From the NCBI RefSeq assembly GCF_002901845.1, contig NZ_PPQE01000025.1, forward strand, positions 431,658 through 495,657: a stretch of 64,000 nt of DNA, read 5' to 3'. This document shows positions 1 through 10,170 of this stretch, in pieces (position 1 is the stretch's first letter; each line of letters begins with the position of its first letter). A model generated the notes under the pieces. That model saw only the letters and a program-made list of their open reading frames with translations. It did not search any database and was not told where the DNA came from. The position numbers and the translations under genes are program-made. Source of the stretch: Staphylococcus hominis subsp. hominis (lineage in GTDB: Bacteria; Bacillota; Bacilli; Staphylococcales; Staphylococcaceae).

Positions 1-2568
1 GTTCAGGTAGAGCATACGATTACAGAAATGATTACAGGAATTGATATAGTTAAAACTCAAATTTTAGTGGCAGATGGAGCAAGCCTATTTGACGAACGTA
101 TCGCTTTACCTCCTCAAGAAGAAATCCAAACACTTGGTTATGCTATTCAATGTCGTATCACTACTGAAGATCCTACAAATGATTTTATGCCAGATTCTGG
201 TACGATTATTGCTTATCGTTCAAGTGGTGGTTTTGGTGTACGTTTAGACGCAGGAGATGGCTTCCAAGGCGCTGAAATTTCACCTTACTATGACTCACTA
301 TTAGTGAAATTATCTACTCATGCCATTACTTTTAAACAAGCTGAAGAAAAAATGGAACGCTCTTTACGAGAAATGCGTATTCGTGGTGTGAAAACAAATA
401 TCCCATTTTTAGTTAATGTCATGCGTAATGAAAAATTCCGAAGTGGAGATTATACAACAAAATTTATTGAAGAAACACCGGAATTATTCGATATTGCACC
501 TACATTAGACCGTGGTACTAAAACATTAGAATACATTGGGAATGTAACCATTAATGGTTTTCCGAATGTCGAAAAACGTACGAAGCCAGACTATGAGTCA
601 ACTTCGATTCCGCAAGTTTCAAAAAAGAAAATTCAAAGTCTATATGGTACAAAACAATTACTAGATGAAAAAGGGCCTAGTGGAGTTGCGGATTGGGTTA
701 AAGCACAAGATGATGTTTTAATTACTGATACGACATTCCGTGATGCGCACCAATCTTTACTTGCTACGCGTGTACGTACAAAAGATATGTTAAATATAGC
801 TTCTAAAACTGCTGAAGTATTTAAAGATAGTTTTTCTTTAGAAATGTGGGGTGGCGCTACTTTTGATGTAGCATACAACTTCTTAAAAGAAAATCCTTGG
901 GAGCGTTTAGAAAAACTTAGAAAAGCGATTCCAAATGTATTATTCCAAATGTTATTAAGAGCTTCAAATGCTGTGGGTTATAAGAATTATCCTGATAACG
1001 TAATTCAAAAATTTGTAGATGAAAGTGCTAAAGCAGGTGTAGATGTTTTCCGTATTTTCGACTCATTAAACTGGGTAGATCAAATGAAAGTGGCAAATGA
1101 AGCGGTACAAAAAGCAGGTAAAATTTCGGAGGGTACTATTTGTTACACAGGTGATATTTTAAACCCAGAACGTTCAAATGTGTTCACTTTAGATTACTAT
1201 GTTAAATTAGCTAAAGAATTAGAACGTGAAGGTTTCCATATTTTAGCAATTAAAGATATGGCTGGCTTATTAAAACCTAGAGCAGCATATGAACTGGTTG
1301 GAGAATTAAAAGCTGCAGTTAATTTACCAATACATCTACATACACATGATACAAGTGGAAATGGTTTATTAATCTACAAACAAGCCATCGATGCTGGTGT
1401 AGATATTATCGATACAGCTATTGCATCGATGAGTGGCTTAACAAGTCAACCAAGTGTGAACTCTTTATATTATGCATTAGATGGATTTAAACGAAATATG
1501 CGTACAGATATTCAAGGTTTAGAAGAATTAAGTCACTATTGGAGTACTGTTCGTCCATACTACGTTGACTTTGAAAGTGATATTAAGTCACCTAATACAG
1601 AAATTTATCAACATGAAATGCCAGGTGGTCAATACTCTAATTTAAGTCAACAAGCTAAAAGTTTAGGTCTTGGTGAACGTTTTAATGAGGTCAAAGATAT
1701 GTATCGTCGTGTTAATTTCTTGTTTGGAGATATCGTTAAAGTGACACCATCTTCAAAAGTGGTAGGAGATATGGCGTTATATATGGTACAAAATGATTTA
1801 GATGAACAATCGATTATTGAACAAGGTTATAAATTAGATTTTCCTGAATCAGTAGTGTCATACTTTAAAGGTGAGATTGGTCAACCAGTAAATGGCTTTA
1901 ATAAACAATTACAAGATATTATTTTAAAAGGTCAACAACCGCTAACTGAACGTCCAGGAGAATATTTAAAACCAGTAGATTTTGATGAGATACGAGAACA
2001 ATTACAAGATAAAAATTATGGTGAAGTGACTGAGCAAGATATTATAAGTTATGTACTTTATCCAAAAGTATTTGATCAATTTATTCAAACTAGACAACAA
2101 TATGGTAACTTATCATTACTTGATACACCGACATTCTTCTTTGGTATGCGTAACGGGGAGACTGTAGAGATTGAAATTGAAAACGGAAAACGTTTAATTA
2201 TTAAACTTGAAACAATTAGCGAAGCAGATGAAAATGGTAACCGAACAATTTATTACGTGATGAATGGTCAAGCACGTCGTATTACGATTAAAGATGAAAA
2301 CATAAAAACAAATGCGAATGTAAAACCTAAAGCAGATAAAACAAATCCAAATCATATAGGAGCTCAAATGCCAGGAAGTGTGACTGAAGTTAAAGTTTCA
2401 GTAGGTGATGAGGTTAAAGTAAATCAACCACTATTAATTACCGAAGCAATGAAAATGGAAACAACAATTCAAGCTCCGTTTAATGGAGTGATTAAAAAAG
2501 TTACTGTTGGAAATGGTGATGCTATTGCAACGGGAGATTTATTAATCGAAATTGAAAAATCTGAGTAG
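1..2568 (+). CDS. pyc: Pyruvate carboxylase, 5'-truncated by window edge
   Basis: Biotin-dependent enzyme that carboxylates pyruvate to oxaloacetate to refill the TCA cycle. The reading frame is open from base 1 (VQVEHTITEMITG, the conserved end of the biotin carboxylase ATP-grasp region), so the start lies outside the window. About 855 residues remain; the family is near 1150. In order: the rest of the biotin carboxylase domain, the carboxyltransferase domain opening with DTTFRDAHQS, the conserved carboxylase region, and a C-terminal biotinyl domain with the biotin lysine in EAMKMET about 37 residues from the end. A strong terminator follows. The identity is secure. Confidence 0.97.
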   Translation, partial: VQVEHTITEMITGIDIVKTQILVADGASLFDERIALPPQEEIQTLGYAIQCRITTEDPTNDFMPDSGTIIAYRSSGGFGVRLDAGDGFQGAEISPYYDSLLVKLSTHAITFKQAEEKMERSLREMRIRGVKTNIPFLVNVMRNEKFRSGDYTTKFIEETPELFDIAPTLDRGTKTLEYIGNVTINGFPNVEKRTKPDYESTSIPQVSKKKIQSLYGTKQLLDEKGPSGVADWVKAQDDVLITDTTFRDAHQSLLATRVRTKDMLNIASKTAEVFKDSFSLEMWGGATFDVAYNFLKENPWERLEKLRKAIPNVLFQMLLRASNAVGYKNYPDNVIQKFVDESAKAGVDVFRIFDSLNWVDQMKVANEAVQKAGKISEGTICYTGDILNPERSNVFTLDYYVKLAKELEREGFHILAIKDMAGLLKPRAAYELVGELKAAVNLPIHLHTHDTSGNGLLIYKQAIDAGVDIIDTAIASMSGLTSQPSVNSLYYALDGFKRNMRTDIQGLEELSHYWSTVRPYYVDFESDIKSPNTEIYQHEMPGGQYSNLSQQAKSLGLGERFNEVKDMYRRVNFLFGDIVKVTPSSKVVGDMALYMVQNDLDEQSIIEQGYKLDFPESVVSYFKGEIGQPVNGFNKQLQDIILKGQQPLTERPGEYLKPVDFDEIREQLQDKNYGEVTEQDIISYVLYPKVFDQFIQTRQQYGNLSLLDTPTFFFGMRNGETVEIEIENGKRLIIKLETISEADENGNRTIYYVMNGQARRITIKDENIKTNANVKPKADKTNPNHIGAQMPGSVTEVKVSVGDEVKVNQPLLITEAMKMETTIQAPFNGVIKKVTVGNGDAIATGDLLIEIEKSE

Positions 2569-2582
2569 GTATTAAAAAGTTT

Positions 2583-2631
2583 AAAAGCATAAGATAGAAA
2601 GTTAAATGACATTCTATCTTATGCTTTTTTT
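2583..2631 (+). terminator. Rho-independent terminator of pyc
   Basis: A 17-bp stem (arm AAAAGCATAAGATAGAA and its complement) with a short loop is followed by a T-run. It lies 15 bases after the pyc stop. Confidence 0.9.
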
Positions 2632-2633
2632 CA

Positions 2634-2682
2634 TAAAAAACACGTTAGAGATTATATGTTCTACAATAACTCTAACGTGTCT
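2634..2682 (-). terminator. Rho-independent terminator of ctaA
   Basis: The inverted repeat CACGTTAGAG/CTCTAACGTG is followed, when read on the minus strand, by TTTTTT. It lies just beyond the ctaA stop and back to back with the pyc terminator, so each convergent gene has its own terminator. Confidence 0.85.
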
Positions 2683-2691
2683 TTTAAAACT

Positions 2692-3612
2692 TTATTTAAT
2701 TTTTGTATTTTCACTTCTAATTGAACGAAGCATGAGTAAAATAAAGTAAGCGATTAAGCCAAAAAGTATAGTAATACAAAGTGCATGTAGCAATGCAACA
2801 ATTAAATTAACATGTGTCATTACAGACAATGCGCCCGTAATCACTTGTAAAATAATTAAAATAAATGCGGCAGTATAACCATATCTAATTGTACGGTTCT
2901 CAGAATAATTTTTGATGGCATGAATAAATGTGATCATAATCCAACAAAAAGTGATAAGTGCCATACCGCGATGTGCAAATTGTACCCAATCTTGCTCAGT
3001 ATGGGGTACTAAATCATTAAACGGTAATGGCCAGCTTCCATATGCTAAACTTGCTTTAGCATGGCGAACCAAAGCACCAGTATAAATAGCGACATAAACA
3101 ACGCCCGTCATAATCCAAGTAAGATTGCGCAATGGTTTTTTTATAAATAATTCATCAGCCTCATATTTTTTATCCACTTCAAAAATAATAAGCATTAATA
3201 CGAATACAGAAGAAAAACTAATTAATGAAATCCCAAAATGTAAAGCTAAGACATAAGAATTTTGTTGCCAAATAACAGCTGCTGCACCAATCAAGGCTTG
3301 AATTAATAGAAAAGCAACACTAATAATTGCTAAAGGTTTAACCTCTTTAATGTATCCTATATTTTTCCAAGCTGTGATGGCCAACCATAACACAACAATT
3401 AATGATAAACCTGATACAGCTCGGTGACTCAATTCAATGATTGTAGCAATTGGCAAATTCTGAGGTAATAAAGCACCGTGACATAAAGGCCATGAAGCAC
3501 CACAGCCATCTTCAGAGCCCGTCTTAGTTACTAAGGCGCCCCCAAGTTGTACCATTGCCATAATAATTGTTGCTACGATTGATAACCATTTAAGGTTTCG
3601 TTTGTTAAACAA
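2692..3612 (-). CDS. ctaA: Heme A synthase CtaA
   Basis: Oxidises heme O to heme A for aa3-type terminal oxidases, in the cytoplasmic membrane. The protein has about eight hydrophobic segments, an extracellular Cys pair ([10 protein letters not shown]), and conserved histidines in ELSHR, LHFG, AHRGM and LLHAL. I chose the TTG start at 3612 (about 306 residues, matching the roughly 303 of S. aureus, which begins MFGKKNLKW) because GGGGTG lies 8 bases upstream. An in-frame ATG at 3630 would add six residues and has no ribosome site. It is divergent from ctaB, which makes its heme O substrate. Confidence 0.95.
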   Translation of the reverse strand: MFNKRNLKWLSIVATIIMAMVQLGGALVTKTGSEDGCGASWPLCHGALLPQNLPIATIIELSHRAVSGLSLIVVLWLAITAWKNIGYIKEVKPLAIISVAFLLIQALIGAAAVIWQQNSYVLALHFGISLISFSSVFVLMLIIFEVDKKYEADELFIKKPLRNLTWIMTGVVYVAIYTGALVRHAKASLAYGSWPLPFNDLVPHTEQDWVQFAHRGMALITFCWIMITFIHAIKNYSENRTIRYGYTAAFILIILQVITGALSVMTHVNLIVALLHALCITILFGLIAYFILLMLRSIRSENTKIK

Positions 3613-3850
3613 GTTTAAACACCCCGCCATTAATTTAAAATATTTTGTAATATGATATCCATTTATGCTCTGATTTTAATATAAAAGATATAATTATAAA
3701 TATTACCACTATTATACTACAATAATTAAAGACAAAAAATTAGTGAAACAGAAAGTCGTTAAAGTGTCACAATTTAAATAAATATAACCTAGCCTTTTAT
3801 AAGTAATTATTATATCATAATACTATATGAAAATTTTAAGGAGGGGAACC

Positions 3851-4762
3851 ATGAGTAAAGAACACACTTTATCACAGCCGTCAAGTAGAGTGTCTTTTAA
3901 AGAACTACAACAAATTATTAAAATGGGCTTGGTACAGGGTAACTTAATTCCTGCTTTTGCAGGCGCTTGGTTAGCTATTGTAATGACAAATCATTCCTTC
4001 CTATCGTCAATACCTCAAATCCTATTAATGTTGATAGGTTCGACATTAATTATGGGTGGTGCTTGTGCATTAAATAATTATTATGATCAAGATATTGATA
4101 AAATTATGCCAAGTAAACAAAGTAGACCAACAGTAAACGATAGAATTTCTGATAAACATTTATTGATGTTAAGTTTTGGTATGATGTTAGTAGGAGAAGC
4201 ATGTCTATTCTTATTAAATGTGCCATCAGGTGTTTTAGGACTTTTTGGTATAGTAGGATATGTATCATATTATTCAATCTGGTCTAAAAGACATACGACT
4301 TGGAATACAGTAGTAGGAAGTTTTCCAGGCGCTGTACCACCTTTAATTGGATGGACAGCTATTGATGGACAAATCAGTCTTGTAGCTTTTGCTTTATTTT
4401 TAGTTGTCTTTTGTTGGCAACCTATTCATTTCTATGCTCTAGCTATTAAACGTAGTGATGAATACTCATTAGCAAATATTCCTATGTTACCTTCAGTAAA
4501 AGGTTTTAAACGTACAAGAATAAGTATGTTTATTTGGTTAGTATTATTATTACCATTACCTTTCCTATTATCTAGTTTAGGCACTACGTTTGTTGTATTA
4601 GCAACTTTATTAAATTTTGGATGGATTTTTATAGGTTTAACAACATTTAAGAAAAATACCGATCAAACTAAGTGGGCAACAAAAATGTTTATCTATTCAC
4701 TAAATTATCTAGTAGTATTCTTTGCATTAGTCGTTGTCATCTCTTTAATAAAAATGATTTAA
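3851..4762 (+). CDS. ctaB: Protoheme IX farnesyltransferase CtaB
   Basis: UbiA-family prenyltransferase that joins farnesyl diphosphate to heme B, giving heme O, the substrate of CtaA. It is a polytopic membrane protein of 303 residues. It carries the NYYDQDID aspartate motif and a second acidic motif, [10 protein letters not shown]. The ATG at 3851 is chosen over an in-frame ATG at 3827 because AAGGAGGGG lies just upstream and the length and N terminus (MSKEHTLSQ) match the S. aureus protein. It forms an operon with ctaM, 29 bases downstream. Confidence 0.96.
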   Translation: MSKEHTLSQPSSRVSFKELQQIIKMGLVQGNLIPAFAGAWLAIVMTNHSFLSSIPQILLMLIGSTLIMGGACALNNYYDQDIDKIMPSKQSRPTVNDRISDKHLLMLSFGMMLVGEACLFLLNVPSGVLGLFGIVGYVSYYSIWSKRHTTWNTVVGSFPGAVPPLIGWTAIDGQISLVAFALFLVVFCWQPIHFYALAIKRSDEYSLANIPMLPSVKGFKRTRISMFIWLVLLLPLPFLLSSLGTTFVVLATLLNFGWIFIGLTTFKKNTDQTKWATKMFIYSLNYLVVFFALVVVISLIKMI

Positions 4763-4791
4763 AATATCTAAGTTAAATAAGGATGGAACAT

Positions 4792-5253
4792 ATGAGTTTA
4801 CCAATTCTACCAACTATTAGTACAAGCTGTATCGTAATTAGTGCTATTTTAGTAGCGATAGGATGGTGGCAAATTGCTCATCGTCATGTTAATACTCACA
4901 AAAAAGTTATGTTATGGGCAGCATTTTTCGCATTAACGTTTTTTATTATTTACTCAACTCGAACGATATTTATAGGTAATACAGATTTTGGTGGTCCAGA
5001 TTCTGTTAGAACATATTATAAGATATTCTTAATCTTCCACGTTAATCTTGCTACGATTGGTGGCGTATTAGGATTAGTTCAAATTATTACTGCATTTAAA
5101 GATAAATTTAAATGGCATAGAAGAATCGGACCTGTCGCTTCAATTATATGGTTCTTTACTGGCATTACAGGTGTGGCAGTATACTTATTATTATATGTAA
5201 TTTATCCAGGTGGAGAAACTACATCGTTGATTAAAGCCACACTAGGTTTATAA
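4792..5253 (+). CDS. ctaM: CtaM-like DUF420 membrane protein for aa3 oxidase maturation
   Basis: A small DUF420-family membrane protein of 153 residues with four predicted membrane segments. In S. aureus the homologue next to ctaAB is CtaM, needed for a functional aa3-type quinol oxidase. That role is carried over by homology and synteny. The start at 4792 (MSLPILPTIS) is preferred over ATG 4783, because the AAGGATGG ribosome site abuts the earlier codon. It is followed by two hairpins. Confidence 0.88.
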   Translation: MSLPILPTISTSCIVISAILVAIGWWQIAHRHVNTHKKVMLWAAFFALTFFIIYSTRTIFIGNTDFGGPDSVRTYYKIFLIFHVNLATIGGVLGLVQIITAFKDKFKWHRRIGPVASIIWFFTGITGVAVYLLLYVIYPGGETTSLIKATLGL

Positions 5254-5279
5254 CAATATTGAATAATTTTAAAGAATAG

Positions 5280-5312
5280 CCTGGGACATAATGAGTTGTC
5301 TCAGGTATTTTT
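5280..5312 (+). terminator. Terminator after ctaM
   Basis: CCTGGGACA pairs with TGTCTCAGG (one G-U) and is followed by TATTTTT. It belongs to the GGGACA/TGTCTC hairpin type seen several times in this window. Confidence 0.75.
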
Positions 5313-5342
5313 AATATTTGGGTAGTCGATGATCAAATTGTT

Positions 5343-5388
5343 AAGGAGGACGACGAATTCAAAATGAATTCTGATTCACTTCCTTTTT
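5343..5388 (+). terminator. Second hairpin with T-run between ctaM and the CAP-domain gene
   Basis: An imperfect stem of the AAGGAGGAC...GAATTC / GAATTC...CACTTCCTT kind is followed by TTTTTT. The same GAATTC-topped design occurs after rpmF. The rest of this 342-base gap (5389-5595) is AT-rich; I see only a 22-codon ORF at 5528, which I do not call. Confidence 0.6.
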
Positions 5389-5595
5389 TATCATGAAATA
5401 ACAACAGTGGATTCTATATTGATATGATAAAATTGTTTAGTATAAGCTATGTCTTAATATTAATTGTTTATTTTATTTGTAAATAGGTATAATGTAGTTT
5501 AATTAATAAATTTGGAGTTTAGAAAAAATGAATGACTTGATTGTTAAAATAGTTATTTTGTACAATATATGTAATTCTAAAGAGGTGGGGGAGTA

Positions 5596-6657
5596 ATGAC
5601 TAAGTTAGTAATTAAAGTTTTAGGAATCGTATTTTTAATTACATTTCTAATTTATTTATTTTACTCACCAAGATTAAAATTTGATGTCCTTGAAAATCCT
5701 AATAACAACAATAAAATAAGTCATTCAAATCAAGAATCACATTCCGTGAAAAAACAGACTGAAAATCCTGCTCCCAAAAATGGGATAGGTACTTGGATAG
5801 GTAAAGATATTAATTATCTTACAAATAAATATGGACAAGCAAATCGTACATACCCTGTTAAAGGCGGATATACTGATTATATATTTAAGAGAAAGCAACA
5901 ATATTATATTGTCACTACAAAACATGACGAAATTAAATCTGTTTATGCTACTGGAGAAAAAGCTCAAACCGAATCATTAAAAATCAATGAAAATGCTTCA
6001 CATATATTTGAAAAAACTAGTATTAATCCTGACCCCTCTTTTAAAGTGAATGGAAAACAATATAATTTTGAGTTATCAGATGAAGATATTAAAACTCAAA
6101 CTCTAATTAAATATGGTAATGTTTATGCTCAAGTTTATGTAGATCAACAATCAAATCGAATTATGGGTATTCGATATCTAGATAAAGAACTATTAGCATT
6201 TATAAAACCGTATCAATTAACAGATGAAGAAGATATATCAGATGATAAATTTAATAATGACAGAAATAATAAAAATTCATTACCATATGAACAAAACCCA
6301 AATCAATTGATAACACTCTATGAAATTACTAATCAAATGAGAGATTTAAAACATATTCCACCATTGAAAGTAAATTCAGACATATCACACATTGCTTCAG
6401 CAAACTTATATGAAGCAACTGGTACAGAAGATGTTGAATTTACAGAAGGTGCACTTAAGAGCCAACTTGATAACGAAAATATTGATTTTATAGCTACAAG
6501 TCAAAATGTGGGTTATGATTTCAATGATGTGCCTACATTAATTCATAGTTGGATGAATTCGGATATACACCGTTCAAGAATGTTAAATAAAAAGTATAAT
6601 GAAATGGGTGGAGAAGTAATGAGAAATTATTATTCACTTATTTTTGTACAAAAATAG
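5596..6657 (+). CDS. Membrane-anchored CAP-domain protein (YlbC-like)
   Basis: 353 residues. An N-terminal hydrophobic segment (about residues 4-23) probably anchors the protein outside the cell. A low-complexity Asn/Ser/Lys linker follows, then a CAP-associated N-terminal domain (about 60-205), then a C-terminal SCP/CAP domain (about 235-350) with a HSWMNSDIHRSRMLN stretch typical of the family. The biochemical function is unknown. GAGGTGGGGG lies just upstream of the ATG. It is followed 18 bases later by ylbF, in the same order as B. subtilis ylbC and ylbF. Confidence 0.85.
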   Translation: MTKLVIKVLGIVFLITFLIYLFYSPRLKFDVLENPNNNNKISHSNQESHSVKKQTENPAPKNGIGTWIGKDINYLTNKYGQANRTYPVKGGYTDYIFKRKQQYYIVTTKHDEIKSVYATGEKAQTESLKINENASHIFEKTSINPDPSFKVNGKQYNFELSDEDIKTQTLIKYGNVYAQVYVDQQSNRIMGIRYLDKELLAFIKPYQLTDEEDISDDKFNNDRNNKNSLPYEQNPNQLITLYEITNQMRDLKHIPPLKVNSDISHIASANLYEATGTEDVEFTEGALKSQLDNENIDFIATSQNVGYDFNDVPTLIHSWMNSDIHRSRMLNKKYNEMGGEVMRNYYSLIFVQK

Positions 6658-6675
6658 GTTGTGAGGTGACCGATA

Positions 6676-7110
6676 ATGTATACAGAGGAAACATTATCAA
6701 TTTTAGATGAAATTGAAGATTTATCAGACATGATTGTACAATCAAAAGTGTATTTTAATTATAGAGAAGCTCAAAAAAAACTTAAACAAGATGATGAAGC
6801 ACATTTATTGTATCAAGCTTTTTTAAAATCAAAAGAACGTTATGATGAAGTGATGCGCTTTGGTAGATATCACCCAGATTATCAAAATGTCATGTTAGAT
6901 ACACGTCGACGTAAGCGAGCTTATGAAATGTTGCCTAATGTAATGGATTACAAATCTAAAGAAGTACAATTACAAAATTTAATAGATGAAGTGTTGACTA
7001 AAATCGCATTATCTGTGTCAGAAAATGTAAAGATTGAAGTGGGTAATCCATTTTTTAAAACAGATTCTAAAGGTTGCGCCTCAGGAGGCACATGTAATTG
7101 TAGTTTATAA
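6676..7110 (+). CDS. ylbF: YlbF/YmcA-family regulator
   Basis: A 144-residue, mainly helical protein. In B. subtilis YlbF (RicF) works with YmcA and YaaT in a complex that directs RNase Y processing of mRNA and binds Fe-S clusters. The C terminus here ends in a Cys-rich tail (GCASGGTCNCSL), consistent with metal or cluster binding. It is the second gene of a pair with the CAP-domain gene, and a strong bidirectional terminator follows. The family is clear; the role in this organism is inferred. Confidence 0.88.
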   Translation: MYTEETLSILDEIEDLSDMIVQSKVYFNYREAQKKLKQDDEAHLLYQAFLKSKERYDEVMRFGRYHPDYQNVMLDTRRRKRAYEMLPNVMDYKSKEVQLQNLIDEVLTKIALSVSENVKIEVGNPFFKTDSKGCASGGTCNCSL

Positions 7111-7200
7111 TTAAGAATAAAAATCTAGTAAATCAGAGGTTGAGTTGCAAAATTAGATGTAAGTATATTTTTATTTTAGTTATTGATGATTAATATATTA

Positions 7201-7246
7201 AAAGAATCTGAGACAATGATGATATATGTCTCAGATTCTTTTATGC
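7201..7246. terminator. Bidirectional terminator between ylbF and the GDPD gene
   Basis: A perfect 15-bp stem (AAAGAATCTGAGACA and its complement) is flanked by an A-run on the left and a T-run on the right, so it can serve both convergent genes. Confidence 0.88.
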
Positions 7247-7285
7247 ATATAGTTTAATTTTATATAATATATAAAATAAGTGTAT

Positions 7286-8221
7286 TTAACTTAAGGTATG
7301 CTGTTTTAGTAGTGATTTAAATTGTTTACCTAAATCAGGACGGTCAGTAACAATGGTGTGAACACCTTTTTGATACAAATCATACATTAAGTCAACACTA
7401 TTGATGCCATAATAACCTGGCACAATATTTAATAAGTTAAGCCATTGAATAAAATGAGTTGATGATAATGGGATACCTTTGAATTTTATAGGCATTTGAA
7501 ATGTGTCAGCATGAGGATGATAATGATAGCCTAGTCCTAAAATAAACTTAATCACACCTTCAGTCACTTCATGTTGACTTGCGCCAGTAGCGATTTCTCC
7601 ATTGCTTATTGCTCTAAAACGTTCATTTTGTTCTTTATGAAAACTCGTTACAAGTACACGTTTCTCAGCATGATGATGCTTTATAATATCATACATTTTT
7701 TTAGGCGCAATAGATCCTTCATAACTACTTGGAGCATCTTTTAAATCTACATTGATATATTTGCTAGGGTACATTTCTAAAAGTTCATCGAAAGTTAAAA
7801 TTCTAGCTTGTTGATGCCCTCTGTAAATATGTCGACCATTGATATCAGTAAAATGAAATCCTGCATCTAATTTTTTTAATTCTTTTAGTGTGTAATCACA
7901 TACTTTTCCTGAACCATTAGTAGTACGGTCGACTGTAGCGTCGTGAAAAACAATCAATTCTTCATCTTTAGTTAGTCTCACATCTGTTTCAAAGCCATCT
8001 AAACCATAATCAACAGCATTATCGAAAGCTAATTGTGTTTGTTCTGGTCGAACTGACATTCCACCTCTATGTGCAAAAATATAAGGTGCTGGTCCATTAA
8101 AAAAGTAAGGTATGTCTTTAAGCATGTTAGGCTTTTGATTTCTTTTTAAAAGTAATAAACTGCTTAGTATACCCATACTAGTGATACCCAAATTAAAAAA
8201 ATTCTTCTTAATGTGTTTCAA
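7286..8221 (-). CDS. Membrane-anchored glycerophosphodiester phosphodiesterase
   Basis: GDPD-family enzyme that hydrolyses glycerophosphodiesters to glycerol-3-phosphate and an alcohol. It has 311 residues with an N-terminal hydrophobic segment (about 10-26), so the catalytic domain is likely outside the membrane. Catalytic and metal residues are visible: H51-R52 in AHRGG, E60, E78 and D80 in FETD, and H93-D94 in FHDA. The start is a TTG at 8221 with GGAGG seven bases upstream. The substrate (phospholipid or teichoic acid products) is not shown by the sequence. Confidence 0.9.
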   Translation of the reverse strand: MKHIKKNFFNLGITSMGILSSLLLLKRNQKPNMLKDIPYFFNGPAPYIFAHRGGMSVRPEQTQLAFDNAVDYGLDGFETDVRLTKDEELIVFHDATVDRTTNGSGKVCDYTLKELKKLDAGFHFTDINGRHIYRGHQQARILTFDELLEMYPSKYINVDLKDAPSSYEGSIAPKKMYDIIKHHHAEKRVLVTSFHKEQNERFRAISNGEIATGASQHEVTEGVIKFILGLGYHYHPHADTFQMPIKFKGIPLSSTHFIQWLNLLNIVPGYYGINSVDLMYDLYQKGVHTIVTDRPDLGKQFKSLLKQHTLS

Positions 8222-8365
8222 GGTATAACCTCCTAAAGTTCATTTAAAATTAATAATTAAATCAATATTTTTTGAAAGTTAAGTATTGAGATAATGAATG
8301 TATTTTATAAAATTATTAGTCATGGTATAGTAATTATGCATAATAAATGGAGTGAGTGAAATAAT

Positions 8366-8617
8366 ATGGAATTGATTCCAAGAGTTAGCTTAATTATTTA
8401 CTTAAAGCATATTAAACATGAAAGACAGATACGTAAATATGGACATATTGTTTATACTAATAAACCTCGAAAGTATGTAGTAATGTATGTTAATGAACAT
8501 GAAGTAGACGATATTCTCCAGAAATTAATGAAATTAAAATATGTCTTACATATTGATGGATCCCCCTATAAAAACTTGAAAAAAACATATGATAAAGAAA
8601 AGCATGAAATGCTTTAA
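8366..8617 (+). CDS. ylbG: YlbG family protein (UPF0298)
   Basis: An 83-residue basic protein that recognisably matches the YlbG/DUF2129 family of Firmicutes. Its function is unknown. It has its own intergenic promoter region, divergent from the phosphodiesterase gene. In Bacillus it sits between ylbF and rsmD (ylbH), and the same neighbourhood is kept here. GGAG lies 12 bases upstream of the ATG. Confidence 0.85.
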   Translation: MELIPRVSLIIYLKHIKHERQIRKYGHIVYTNKPRKYVVMYVNEHEVDDILQKLMKLKYVLHIDGSPYKNLKKTYDKEKHEML

Positions 8618-8634
8618 GATGTATTTAAAAATTG

Positions 8635-9024
8635 TTATTGCATCGGTGGGATCCAATTTTGTAAACGAAGTACGCTAATTAAATATTTAAAATATAAATC
8701 ATTCGTATGAAATGCATTTGGCGGTTGAACATCAATGCCGACAATAGGAATATCATACGATTGAGCTTGTTCATTAATCATCTCAAATTTTTTATTACTA
8801 CTTGGGTAGGGATATTTTAAAGCGTTTAACATCATATACATGGCTTGAAATTGTTTACCGGTCGTAGGATTCATAATAATTGCGACTGACGATAATTGTT
8901 TGTCTGACTGTGGTGTATGGAAATAGACAACCTTGTCTATTCTTGCATGATTATATTCAATAAGAGTAAGAAATTCGAATAAATCTGTAAGTCCTTCTCC
9001 TAAAATAATAAATGATTGTTTCAT
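8635..9024 (-). CDS. Conserved staphylococcal protein of unknown function (DUF7147-like)
   Basis: 129 residues, soluble, with no membrane segments or clear catalytic motif. It is opposite in strand to its neighbours and fills the gap between ylbG and rsmD. I recall similar genes at this place in other staphylococci, sometimes labelled methylthioribose kinase. That label looks wrong, because the protein is far too short and lacks kinase motifs. GGAG lies 12-15 bases upstream of the ATG. Confidence 0.75.
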   Translation of the reverse strand: MKQSFIILGEGLTDLFEFLTLIEYNHARIDKVVYFHTPQSDKQLSSVAIIMNPTTGKQFQAMYMMLNALKYPYPSSNKKFEMINEQAQSYDIPIVGIDVQPPNAFHTNDLYFKYLISVLRLQNWIPPMQ

Positions 9025-9094
9025 AAATATTTAATTCTCCTTTTTCAAAACAAATTATAGTAAATAAATGAATGAAATGGAAGTGTAAGTCAAA

Positions 9095-10124
<1,030 letters not shown>

Positions 10125-10130
10125 AAAATT

Positions 10131-10165
10131 AGCGTATAGAACAGAAATGAAATGTTCCATACGCT
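10131..10165. terminator. Hairpin between convergent coaD and tmcAL
   Basis: AGCGTA...AACA pairs with TGTT...TACGCT. It has an A-rich left flank and a short T-rich right flank, and it lies between the two stop codons. Confidence 0.7.
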
Positions 10166-10170
10166 TTAAT

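Noticed and set aside
5528..5596. A 22-codon frame (MNDLIVKIVILYNICNSKEVGE) whose stop overlaps the CAP-domain gene start
   Set aside because: The ribosome site is 12 bases away and weak, there is no family likeness, and such short frames are common in AT-rich DNA. It could be a leader peptide, but nothing supports it.
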